A stretch of 52,112 nt of DNA, taken from assembly GCA_019428905.1 (NCBI GenBank), contig JAHYJN010000016.1, positions 1-52,112 of the forward strand. Direction: 5' to 3'. The notes under the pieces were generated by a model, which was not told where the DNA came from, made no database searches, and was given only the letters and a program-made list of their open reading frames with translations. This stretch comes from Candidatus Brevefilum sp. GTDB taxonomy: Bacteria; Chloroflexota; Anaerolineae; Anaerolineales; Anaerolineaceae. Positions 33,913 to 41,299 of this stretch are shown piece after piece (position 1 is the stretch's first letter; each line of letters begins with the position of its first letter). A program made the position numbers and the translations under genes.

Positions 33913-34902
33913 ATGAAAGTTCGACCGCTTTTAATCCTGATATCCTTGTTGATGGTCCTCAGCCCGGTTTTAACCGCCTGTCAAACCACCAGCCCGGCAG
34001 GGGAGGCTGAAGTCATCTCCACCCGGCTGACCATGGGGTTCATTCCAAACATCCAGTTCGCACCCATCTATGTGGCCCTTGAGAAAGGTTATTTCAGGGA
34101 TGCAGGTTTTGATGTGCAGCTCGAATATGGCAGCGAAACCGATGCCATTGCCCTGATCGGCGCCGGTGAACAGACCTTTGCCATCGCCAGCGGGGAACAG
34201 ATCTTGCTGGCTCGCGCCCAAGGCCTGCCTGTGGTGTATGTCGCCGCCTGGTACGATGACTACCCCGTGGGGGTGGTCTCACTCAGCGAAGCGCGCATTC
34301 GCGTACCTGAGAACCTAGCCGGTGCGACCATTGGCCTGCCCGGGTTGTACGGCGCAAGCTACATCGGCTTTATCGCCTTGCTCAACGCTGGCGGGCTGAC
34401 CGAAAACGACGTCACCATGCTCTCGATCGGCTTTAACCAGGTGGAGGCCATCGCCACCGGCCAGGTGGGTTCCGCAGTGGTCTACCTTGCCAATGAGCCT
34501 GTTGTCCTGCGGTCAAAGGGGTACGAGGTGGATGTGATTCGGGTGACAGATTATATGCAATTGGTCTCCAACGGGCTGGTCACCAACGAAGACACGCTTG
34601 AGAAGAATCCTGAAATGGTCAGGGCCTTTATTGAAGCGATGCTGAAAGGGATTGCCGACACTGCCAACAACCCTGTGGAAGCCTACGAGATCAGCAAGAA
34701 CTATGTAGAAAACCTTGCCGAAGCCGACACAGACCTGCAGCGAGAAATTCTCGCCCAATCGATCGCCCTATGGCAGACAGACCGCTTGGGATATACCGAG
34801 CCCGCCGGTTGGATCAACATGCAGCAAGTGCTGCTCAGCATGTGCTTGCTCTCAGAACCACAGGATTTAGATCAGGCGTTTACCAATGCACTCCTCCCCT
34901 GA
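33913..34902 (+). CDS. ribY: Riboflavin-binding lipoprotein of ABC importer (RibY-like, NMT1/THI5 fold)
   Basis: A 329-residue lipoprotein. The lipobox is LTAC after a 20-residue hydrophobic signal; the start at 33913 has AAGGAG 9 nt upstream. The mature part shows the NMT1/ThiY-like pattern: LTMGFIPNIQFAPIYVALEKGYFRDAGFDV, then ALIGAGEQTFAIASGEQILLARAQGLPVVYVAAWY. By analogy with ThiY it captures the ligand outside the membrane; riboflavin is inferred from the FMN riboswitch. Confidence 0.85.
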   Translation: MKVRPLLILISLLMVLSPVLTACQTTSPAGEAEVISTRLTMGFIPNIQFAPIYVALEKGYFRDAGFDVQLEYGSETDAIALIGAGEQTFAIASGEQILLARAQGLPVVYVAAWYDDYPVGVVSLSEARIRVPENLAGATIGLPGLYGASYIGFIALLNAGGLTENDVTMLSIGFNQVEAIATGQVGSAVVYLANEPVVLRSKGYEVDVIRVTDYMQLVSNGLVTNEDTLEKNPEMVRAFIEAMLKGIADTANNPVEAYEISKNYVENLAEADTDLQREILAQSIALWQTDRLGYTEPAGWINMQQVLLSMCLLSEPQDLDQAFTNALLP

Positions 34903-35650
34903 ACCAACCCTGCGCGTCAACAACCTGGAGGTCATCTTCAGTGATGCCAGCGGCGTGGTGCATGCCCTGCGCGACCTGACCTTCAACCTACCGCACAATG
35001 GCTTTGTCTCCCTGATCGGGCCATCTGGCAGTGGTAAAAGCACCCTGTTACGAGTACTGGCAGGCCTGGTGCCCCCAACCAATGGTGAAGTGCACTTTAA
35101 TACCAGCCAGCCCAAAGTCGGCATGGTCTTTCAGAAAGCCAACCTGATGCCCTGGCGGCGTGTGCTCGAAAACATCACCCTGCCCTTAGAGTTAGGTGGG
35201 TTGCCCCAGGAAACGATCCTGGCGCGCGCCCATGAGTTGATCAAGCTGGTCGGCCTGGAAGGTTTTGAGCGGGCTTACCCGCGTGATCTCTCGGGCGGGA
35301 TGGCCCAGCGCGTGGCCATCGCCCGCTCACTGATGCAGGACCCCGATATCCTCTTGCTGGATGAGCCCTTCGGCGCGCTGGATGCCCTGACCCGGGAGCG
35401 GATGGGTGATGAACTGCTGCACATCTGGCATGCCCGCCGCAAGACCGTCCTGCTGGTGACCCATTCCATCCCTGAGGCGGTCTACCTCTCAGACCAGGTG
35501 CTGGTGCTCTCTTCACGCCCGGGCAGCATCATCCTTGATTTGCCGGTCGATCTGCCCCGGCCGCGCACAGATGACATGCGCTATTCAGATACCTTCAGCA
35601 AGCTGACCCACACCCTGCGCGATACCCTCCAGGAAGAAAATAACTATTAA
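34886..35650 (+). CDS. ABC importer ATP-binding protein (riboflavin uptake)
   Basis: A 254-residue ATPase of the SsuB/TauB type: Walker A GPSGSGKST, Q-loop MVFQKANLMPW, signature LSGGMAQRVAIARSL, Walker B LLLDEPFGALD and H-loop VTHSIPEA. The start overlaps ribY by 17 nt with no clear ribosome site, so translation is probably coupled. It completes a self-contained permease-binding protein-ATPase importer. Confidence 0.92.
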   Translation: MHSSPEPTLRVNNLEVIFSDASGVVHALRDLTFNLPHNGFVSLIGPSGSGKSTLLRVLAGLVPPTNGEVHFNTSQPKVGMVFQKANLMPWRRVLENITLPLELGGLPQETILARAHELIKLVGLEGFERAYPRDLSGGMAQRVAIARSLMQDPDILLLDEPFGALDALTRERMGDELLHIWHARRKTVLLVTHSIPEAVYLSDQVLVLSSRPGSIILDLPVDLPRPRTDDMRYSDTFSKLTHTLRDTLQEENNY

Positions 35651-35674
35651 TCAACGGGGGATCGTCCTCTCTGT

Positions 35675-36868
35675 TTAATATCTGTCTTTATCAGAAAATC
35701 GCTTGATTTGGATGCGGATCATTATTCCCAACCCGATCAGTGCTGCAGCAAATAACGTCAACAGCATCTGGTACCCACCCCAAAACTCATACACCTGGCC
35801 CAATACCATGGGCAGCACCATCATGCCCAAACCAGATCCTAAAAAGAACAGGCCTGTCACACGTCCTGTCATGTTCAGCTTTGATTCAGCAAAAGATAAT
35901 GTGGTCGGGAAGAGCAACGAGGTGGCTAAACCCATCCCGGCGGAACCCGCCCACATCATCCACAAGCGCAGCGGCCAGATCAAAATCAAGCCCAAAACCA
36001 ACACCAACAAGCTTAAGTTGAACAGCAGCATCGAGGCTAACGAGACTTTTTTCGAGACAGGGATGGCTATCAGCCGTCCCAAGGTGAGAGATCCCCAAAA
36101 GATGGAGGTGATCAACGAAGCGGTCGTCAAATTCGCAATCCCCAACTCCGAGACATAGGTGAAGATCCACCCACCAAATCCAATTTGCACGCCGACGGCA
36201 AAAAAGATCAACAAGATCAACAGGGCGATTAAGCCATGAGTATTCGTCTCAGCTTCACGCTGATCTTGGTTTTTTTCCATATACTGAGGTGATGGATGGG
36301 CCAACAACATCACAAACCCCGGCAAAAACAGGACCACCAAAACCCAGATCGCCCAGGTTAAGCTGCCGCCTGTCCACCCCATAACGGTCGAGAGGATCAG
36401 CGGCGTCAGGATGGCGCCCACGCCAAAGGCAAAATGCAAGGCGTTCATAAATGGGCCAACTCGGGACTGGAAGATCCACACCAAGCTCACGTTTGCCCCA
36501 ACATCTAACAATCCTAAACCCAAACCGAGCCAGAACAGAACCAACAAAAGGGTATCAAACGTTCCCATCAACGGGACGATCAACCCCATCAGCACCATCA
36601 AGGCTATGGATAAAACCATCAGGGTATGGCTCTTAAATCGGTCATACAACCAACTGCCGCCAACGGACCCAAGCATATATCCCAAGTTTTGTGCCGTAAA
36701 GGCAAAACCCATCTGCCCAATCGAGACATTGACTTTATCCGCTAAAAAGGGCAGCAGCGGGCCTAGCAATGAAATTCCGACCCCCACTGAGATCAAACAC
36801 AAGGCATAAGTCAGAAACCTGCGCAATTCACCGGGTGTTTTTACTGAATCGTGTTGATTGTTATTCAA
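35675..36868 (-). CDS. MFS transporter, fucose/glucose-permease-like
   Basis: A 397-residue, 12-TM major facilitator with the pattern GISLLGPLLPFLADKVNVSIGQMGFAFTAQNLGYMLGSVGGSWLYDRF of the FHS (fucose-galactose-glucose:H+ symporter) and MFSD4-like group. The start is TTG 36868 with AAGGAG 5-6 nt upstream; no ATG precedes it sensibly. It follows xylA by about 140 nt on the same strand, so a sugar such as xylose is a plausible substrate, but this is context only. Confidence 0.8.
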   Translation of the reverse strand: MNNNQHDSVKTPGELRRFLTYALCLISVGVGISLLGPLLPFLADKVNVSIGQMGFAFTAQNLGYMLGSVGGSWLYDRFKSHTLMVLSIALMVLMGLIVPLMGTFDTLLLVLFWLGLGLGLLDVGANVSLVWIFQSRVGPFMNALHFAFGVGAILTPLILSTVMGWTGGSLTWAIWVLVVLFLPGFVMLLAHPSPQYMEKNQDQREAETNTHGLIALLILLIFFAVGVQIGFGGWIFTYVSELGIANLTTASLITSIFWGSLTLGRLIAIPVSKKVSLASMLLFNLSLLVLVLGLILIWPLRLWMMWAGSAGMGLATSLLFPTTLSFAESKLNMTGRVTGLFFLGSGLGMMVLPMVLGQVYEFWGGYQMLLTLFAAALIGLGIMIRIQIKRFSDKDRY

Positions 36869-37007
36869 ACTCGCTCCTTGTTAAAGCAATATCCCCACCA
36901 ATCTTATCAGGAAAGCTGGAATCAGGTGCATGCCTCTCTTGTTCCAGCCAAAACTATAACGGTTTCAAACCCGGGTTGAATGGTAAAGATTAGGTAAGCC
37001 TGTTTTT

Positions 37008-38174
37008 TCAGCGCACGCCCAACAACAATTCAATCGTCAACTGGTCCAGCCGTTCATACTGCAAACCGCGTGCGCCCATCGCGTTTCGATCAAAGTGTGC
37101 TTCTTTAAGCGCCTTGGCTTTACCCGATGAATACGCACCAAAGTAGGGGGTCATCGAGCCGTCATCTGCATTAATTTCGTCCAACAGCGATTGGATCTCT
37201 GGATCTTGGTTAAATTGGTCAGCCTTTTCTTTGAGGATCAGATAAGTCCGCATACAACCCAGAGCGAAATCTTTGACTCCAGCATCGTCTTCAGTTCGGT
37301 AGGCATGCGCATCAAAATGCCGCATCCCTGTATAGCCGACGTCTTCCAGGAATTTCACCAGGTAAAAGGCAGCTTTGATATCTCGGGAGCCAAAACGAAA
37401 ATCCTGGTCATAGCGTCCAGGATATTGGTCATTCAAATCGATATGGAACAGCTTGCCCGCTTCCCAAGCCTGGGCAACACCATGCATGAAGTTGATCCCC
37501 GCCATATGCTCATGGGCAACTTCAGGATTGACACCCACCATATCTGGATGGTCCAGCGTTTCAATAAAAGCCAGCATGTGGCCGGTGGTCGGATTGTAAA
37601 GGTCACCGCGAGGTTCATTTGGTTTTGCTTCTAAGGCAAAGCGTAGATTATAACCCTGGTCAAGCGCATACTCACAGAAGAAATTCATTGCCTCCCGATT
37701 GCGCTTGATCGCCTCGACTGGATTCTTGCTGGAATCCGATTCTGTGCCTTCGCGCCCGCCCCAAAAGACATAAACCCCAGCACCAAACTCCACGCCCAAA
37801 TCAATCGCCCTGAGCGTCTTTTGCATAGCATACGCACGCACTTTTGGATCATTAGACGTAAAAGCGCCATCTTTGAAAACTGGGTCATAGAATAAATTCG
37901 TGGTCGCCATGGGCACTGTTAAACCTGTCTCCGCTAAAGCCTTACGAAAGTCCTTTTTGATCGCTTCAGCTTCTGCCGCTGTTGCATCAATGGGGATCAG
38001 GTCATTATCATGAAAATTGACGCCATATGCGCCGACATCGGCCAATAAGTGAACCAATTCCGCGGGTGATTTTGGCTCGCGTGTTGGCGCACCGAAGGGA
38101 TCTCTCCCCGTGCTGCCAACCGTCCACAAACCAAAAGTAAATTGATGCTCAGGTCGGGGAACCAGATTATTCAT
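37008..38174 (-). CDS. xylA: Xylose isomerase (class I)
   Basis: A 388-residue isomerase that interconverts D-xylose and D-xylulose and also glucose/fructose. The catalytic His is in NFHDNDLIP. Metal ligands are visible in [33 protein letters not shown] and [10 protein letters not shown]. The length and N-terminus place it in the shorter class I (Actinobacteria/Thermus-type). The ribosome site is AAGGAGTATAAA-ATG. No xylulokinase is adjacent; the PfkB kinase at 43.7 kb is too remote to assign. A long leader and an operator-like palindrome lie upstream. Confidence 0.95.
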   Translation of the reverse strand: MNNLVPRPEHQFTFGLWTVGSTGRDPFGAPTREPKSPAELVHLLADVGAYGVNFHDNDLIPIDATAAEAEAIKKDFRKALAETGLTVPMATTNLFYDPVFKDGAFTSNDPKVRAYAMQKTLRAIDLGVEFGAGVYVFWGGREGTESDSSKNPVEAIKRNREAMNFFCEYALDQGYNLRFALEAKPNEPRGDLYNPTTGHMLAFIETLDHPDMVGVNPEVAHEHMAGINFMHGVAQAWEAGKLFHIDLNDQYPGRYDQDFRFGSRDIKAAFYLVKFLEDVGYTGMRHFDAHAYRTEDDAGVKDFALGCMRTYLILKEKADQFNQDPEIQSLLDEINADDGSMTPYFGAYSSGKAKALKEAHFDRNAMGARGLQYERLDQLTIELLLGVR

Positions 38175-38601
38175 TTTATACTCCTTGTTAAATAATATTC
38201 AAACGGGTTGTTTCATATAAAAATCTGAGCAATGCCCTTTACGCCCTTTGGGGTAGCCATAAAACAGGTCGAAATAACAATGTCCCCTGGCGATCAAGCC
38301 GCGCAAAGAAGAAAATGAAACACCGTCAAATTGTCCTTTACCCATTATAATTGGTAAACGAGTAGCTGTTATAAACCGTACATATCGGTATGGTTCTTGG
38401 TGAGTTAGGATAAAAACCACCAGCCAGTCAAGGTTTGATCATGATCAACTGCTATTCGGTAAAGCAGAAGAAGTGTCCAGCCTTATGGCAATACATACCG
38501 ACAGGTTTCTTTGATGTATGTTCGGCAGCTGTTTGGAAAGATTTATTATCTGGTTGATCAGATCGGGACAGTAATCATCACCCGCACAAGGAGGAAAGCC
38601 T
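38175..38601. other. Intergenic region between xylA and the nucleotidyltransferase
   Basis: 427 bp with no convincing gene. It contains the xylA promoter/operator candidate. A minus-strand open frame, 38199-38345 from its first ATG, is rich in Gly, Cys and aromatic residues. That ATG overlaps a TATAAT box and has no ribosome site, so I read it as leader RNA rather than a gene. On the plus strand a GGAGG precedes the nucleotidyltransferase, but no clear promoter was found. Confidence 0.45.
38344..38395 (-). promoter_or_regulatory. Putative xylA promoter with operator-like palindrome
   Basis: Minus-strand TATAAT (38344-38349) predicts a start near 38337 and a leader of about 160 nt. Upstream, 38374-38395 is an imperfect 22-bp palindrome (AACC-N-TAC-N6-GTA-N-GGTT) lying at about -37 to -58, where a sugar-responsive regulator could bind. 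The -35 hexamer is weak. Confidence 0.35.
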
Positions 38602-39615
38602 GTGACAAAACCAATCAAAATAGTGATCCCCATGGCGGGCTTTGGCACCCGCCTGCGCCCCCTTACCTGGAGTAAACCCAAGCCCCTGGTCTCCCTGGCC
38701 GGGAAGACCGTTCTTGATTATCTTATTGATATGTTCGGCTCCGTACCGAACGTCAACCAGGCGGAGTTTGTGTTCATCCTCGGCCCGACAATGGGCGACC
38801 AGATCCAGGACTACACCACCCAACACTACCCGGATTTGCATGTGAACTATCCCATCCAACCCGAAATGAAAGGGCAATCGGATGCATTCTGGCAAGCCCG
38901 GGAGTTTCTAGATGGGCCAATGTTGATGGCCTTCTCCGATACGCTGATCGAGAACGACTTCTCCTTCCTAGCCGATGAGACAGCAGATGCTGTCGCCTGG
39001 GTTAAACCCGTGCCAGACCCGCGCCGATTTGGCGTTGCGGAGGTGGACGAGAACGGTTGGGTCACCAAGTTGTTCGAAAAGCCGAAGGACGTCCATAACA
39101 ACCTGGTTGTGGTCGGATGCTACTACTTCAGTAAGGCTGAAGAACTGCTCTCAGCGATTGAAGAACAAAAACAGCAGGGCATATCGCTGAAAGGCGAATA
39201 TTACCTGGCAGATGCCATCAACATCATGCTGGGGCGCGGCCTAAAAATGCGGGTCGAAACCGTCGAGACCTGGCTGGATGCCGGCACATCGTCGGCGATT
39301 TTGGAAACCAATCGCTTTATGATGGACCACGGACGCGAGAACAGCCGTCAGTGGGCTGACCACCCAGATAGCCTGATCATCCCACCGGTCAACATCCATC
39401 CCGGTGCGCAGATCGTTGATTCTGTATTGGGGCCGCATGTCTCAATCGGGGAAGGCACACAGGTCAAGCGCAGCATCATCAAGGATTCGATCATCGGGTC
39501 GGGGACAAAGATCACGGACAGCAGACTGGAGACTTCGCTGATCGGCCACAACACGACCATCACCGGGCTTTCCGGTAGTTTCAACATCGGTGACGACTGC
39601 CAGGCACAGGGATGA
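38602..39615 (+). CDS. Sugar-phosphate nucleotidyltransferase
   Basis: A 337-residue protein. The N-terminal nucleotidyltransferase domain starts VIPMAGFGTRLRPLTWSKPKPLVSLAGK, the NTP-binding GxGxRLxPxT...KPK motif. The C-terminal 90 residues (hexapeptide-like IHPGAQIVDSVLGPHVSIGEGTQV) form a left-handed beta helix. It resembles RmlA-like glucose-1-phosphate thymidylyltransferases and mannose-1-phosphate guanylyltransferases; the sugar is not determinable. The start is GTG 38602 with AAGGAGGAAAG. It is coupled to the next gene by a 4-nt overlap. Confidence 0.88.
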   Translation: MTKPIKIVIPMAGFGTRLRPLTWSKPKPLVSLAGKTVLDYLIDMFGSVPNVNQAEFVFILGPTMGDQIQDYTTQHYPDLHVNYPIQPEMKGQSDAFWQAREFLDGPMLMAFSDTLIENDFSFLADETADAVAWVKPVPDPRRFGVAEVDENGWVTKLFEKPKDVHNNLVVVGCYYFSKAEELLSAIEEQKQQGISLKGEYYLADAINIMLGRGLKMRVETVETWLDAGTSSAILETNRFMMDHGRENSRQWADHPDSLIIPPVNIHPGAQIVDSVLGPHVSIGEGTQVKRSIIKDSIIGSGTKITDSRLETSLIGHNTTITGLSGSFNIGDDCQAQG

Positions 39616-39842
39616 ACAGCAAAGTCACAGCCTATTCAGGCAGCACCCACCCGGAAACGCCCCGTTCAATCGAATGGGAGGGGCAATCCTACCGCGTCCA
39701 GGCTGTCCTTGAACGCTGGCGGGAACCCCATGGTCTCGGCTTCCTGGTACGCTGCGTACCCGGCGAGAAGATGTTTAAACTTTTTTATCTGATACAAGAG
39801 GACCAATGGCAGATCCAACCTAACTCGAAGAGCGCTTCGTAG
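39612..39842 (+). CDS. Small DUF6504-like protein
   Basis: A 76-residue cytoplasmic protein with an SH3-like beta pattern: PRSIEWEGQSYRVQAVLERWREP, a variable loop, then FKLFYLIQEDQWQIQ. This resembles DUF6504 proteins (short, WRE motif), whose role is unknown. ATGA overlap with the nucleotidyltransferase shows they are one transcript. Confidence 0.65.
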   Translation: MNSKVTAYSGSTHPETPRSIEWEGQSYRVQAVLERWREPHGLGFLVRCVPGEKMFKLFYLIQEDQWQIQPNSKSAS

Positions 39843-39897
39843 TTGGTCTACCGTTGATAAAGACACACCAATCAAACCACGAGCATAAGGAGACTCA

Positions 39898-41058
39898 ATG
39901 CCAAAAAGCTATTTATCACAAGCGGTCAGCACGCTTAAACCCTCGGGCATCCGTAAGTTTTTCGATATCGCAGCCACCATGGAGAATGTTATCTCCTTGG
40001 GCATCGGCGAACCAGATTTTGCCACCCCCCAACCTATCATCGATGCTGGGATCCGTTCGCTGCAGCAGGGTGAGACCCATTACACCTCAAACATGGGCCT
40101 TTTAGAACTGCGCCAGGCGATTTCTGCCAACCTAGAAGATTTATACGGCGTGCATTACGACCCGCTCAGCGAAATTGTTGCCACGGTCGGGGTTTCAGAA
40201 GCCCTCTACCTGGCCTTTACTGCACTCCTCAACCCGGGAGACGAGGTCATCATCCCCACCCCATGCTTTGTATCCTATCAAGCCGAAGTCGCCCTGGCTG
40301 GCGGTGTACCCATCGAAGTTTACACCAACATGGAAGATAACTTTCAACCCAACCCGGCTGTGATTGCAAAAGCGATCACGCCCAAAACCAAAGCCATCCT
40401 CCTAGGGTATCCCAACAACCCCACCGGCGCAGTCGCCAGCCATGAAAACATGCAGGCGATCGCCGATCTGGCCGAACAGCACGATCTGGTGGTCGTCTCC
40501 GACGAAATCTATGACCGCCTGGTTTACAACCACAAGCATGTTTGTTTTCCTGCCCTGCCCGGCATGCATGATCGCACAATCCTGTTGGGCGGCTTTTCGA
40601 AAAGCTATGCCATGACCGGCTGGCGTATCGGATACGCTGCTGGACCGGCAAACCTGATCCAGGGGTTAGTACGCATTCACCAGTATTCGATAATGTCAGC
40701 GCCGACCATTTCACAATACGCAGCCCTCGAAGCCCTGCGGGTAGGTGAACCCTATGTACAGGACATGCTGGCAGAATATGACCGCCGCCGGAAACTGATC
40801 TACAATGGACTAAACGAGCTCGGGCTGCCCACCTTCGAACCCCACGGTGCCTTTTACGTCTTCCCGAATATCCAACACACCGGCATGGACGATGAAACCT
40901 TTGCTGAGCGCCTGCTTAAGGAAGAAGAAGTCGCCGTCGTCCCGGGTTCCTCCTTTGGCCCTGCTGGGGCAGGTTTTGTGCGCTGTTCCTATGCTACCAA
41001 TTACAATCTGATCGAGGCTGCCTTGGAAAAGATCGGCCGCTTCTTAAGAAGGCTCTAA
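39898..41058 (+). CDS. Class I/II PLP-dependent aminotransferase (AspC-like)
   Basis: A 386-residue fold-type I aminotransferase. The PLP lysine is in GGFSKSYAMTGWRIGY; GYPNNPTGA and VVSDEIYDRLVY bind the cofactor; the C-terminal VRCSYATNYNLIEAAL carries the carboxylate-binding Arg. The start YLSQAVSTLKPSGIRKFFDIA is typical of archaeal/Chloroflexi aspartate or aromatic aminotransferases. The ribosome site is AAGGAG. It ends the rightward cluster, followed by an intrinsic terminator. Confidence 0.9.
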   Translation: MPKSYLSQAVSTLKPSGIRKFFDIAATMENVISLGIGEPDFATPQPIIDAGIRSLQQGETHYTSNMGLLELRQAISANLEDLYGVHYDPLSEIVATVGVSEALYLAFTALLNPGDEVIIPTPCFVSYQAEVALAGGVPIEVYTNMEDNFQPNPAVIAKAITPKTKAILLGYPNNPTGAVASHENMQAIADLAEQHDLVVVSDEIYDRLVYNHKHVCFPALPGMHDRTILLGGFSKSYAMTGWRIGYAAGPANLIQGLVRIHQYSIMSAPTISQYAALEALRVGEPYVQDMLAEYDRRRKLIYNGLNELGLPTFEPHGAFYVFPNIQHTGMDDETFAERLLKEEEVAVVPGSSFGPAGAGFVRCSYATNYNLIEAALEKIGRFLRRL

Positions 41059-41158
41059 ACAGGCCACGTTTCATTTCACCTCAGGCATGTGATTTTGGCC
41101 AGCCAGCCCACATTGGAACGGTTGCCACAACATTGATGAGGTCAACACGTAGCAGATA

Positions 41159-41203
41159 AAAGACCGCTCGTCTTCCGCCAGGAAGATCAAAGCGGTCTTT
41201 TTT
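41159..41203 (+). terminator. Intrinsic terminator after the aminotransferase gene
   Basis: AAAGACCGCT (41159-41168) pairs with AGCGGTCTTT (41191-41200), with an inner TCTTCC/GGAAGA stem, and a six-T run (41198-41203). It separates the aminotransferase from the transglutaminase gene's own promoter. The A-run on the 5' side could also support termination on the other strand. Confidence 0.9.
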
Positions 41204-41264
41204 ACTCCCATCATTCAGGGATTGATCTGGGTTCAGGGCCATGCTAGCTTGTCTGAAGTTGCAA

Positions 41265-41293
41265 TTGACGAAATACCTCGAGTTGAATACACT
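41265..41293 (+). promoter_or_regulatory. Promoter for the transglutaminase gene, leaderless
   Basis: TTGACG (41265-41270), exactly 17 nt, TACACT (41288-41293), then 6 nt, then the ATG at 41300. The predicted +1 is the A of the start codon, and no Shine-Dalgarno sequence is present. Confidence 0.65.
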
Positions 41294-41299
41294 TTACCT

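Noticed and set aside
38199-38420. 73-codon minus-strand frame before xylA as a gene
   Set aside because: The only ATG overlaps a TATAAT promoter box and there is no ribosome site; kept as a leader-region finding instead.
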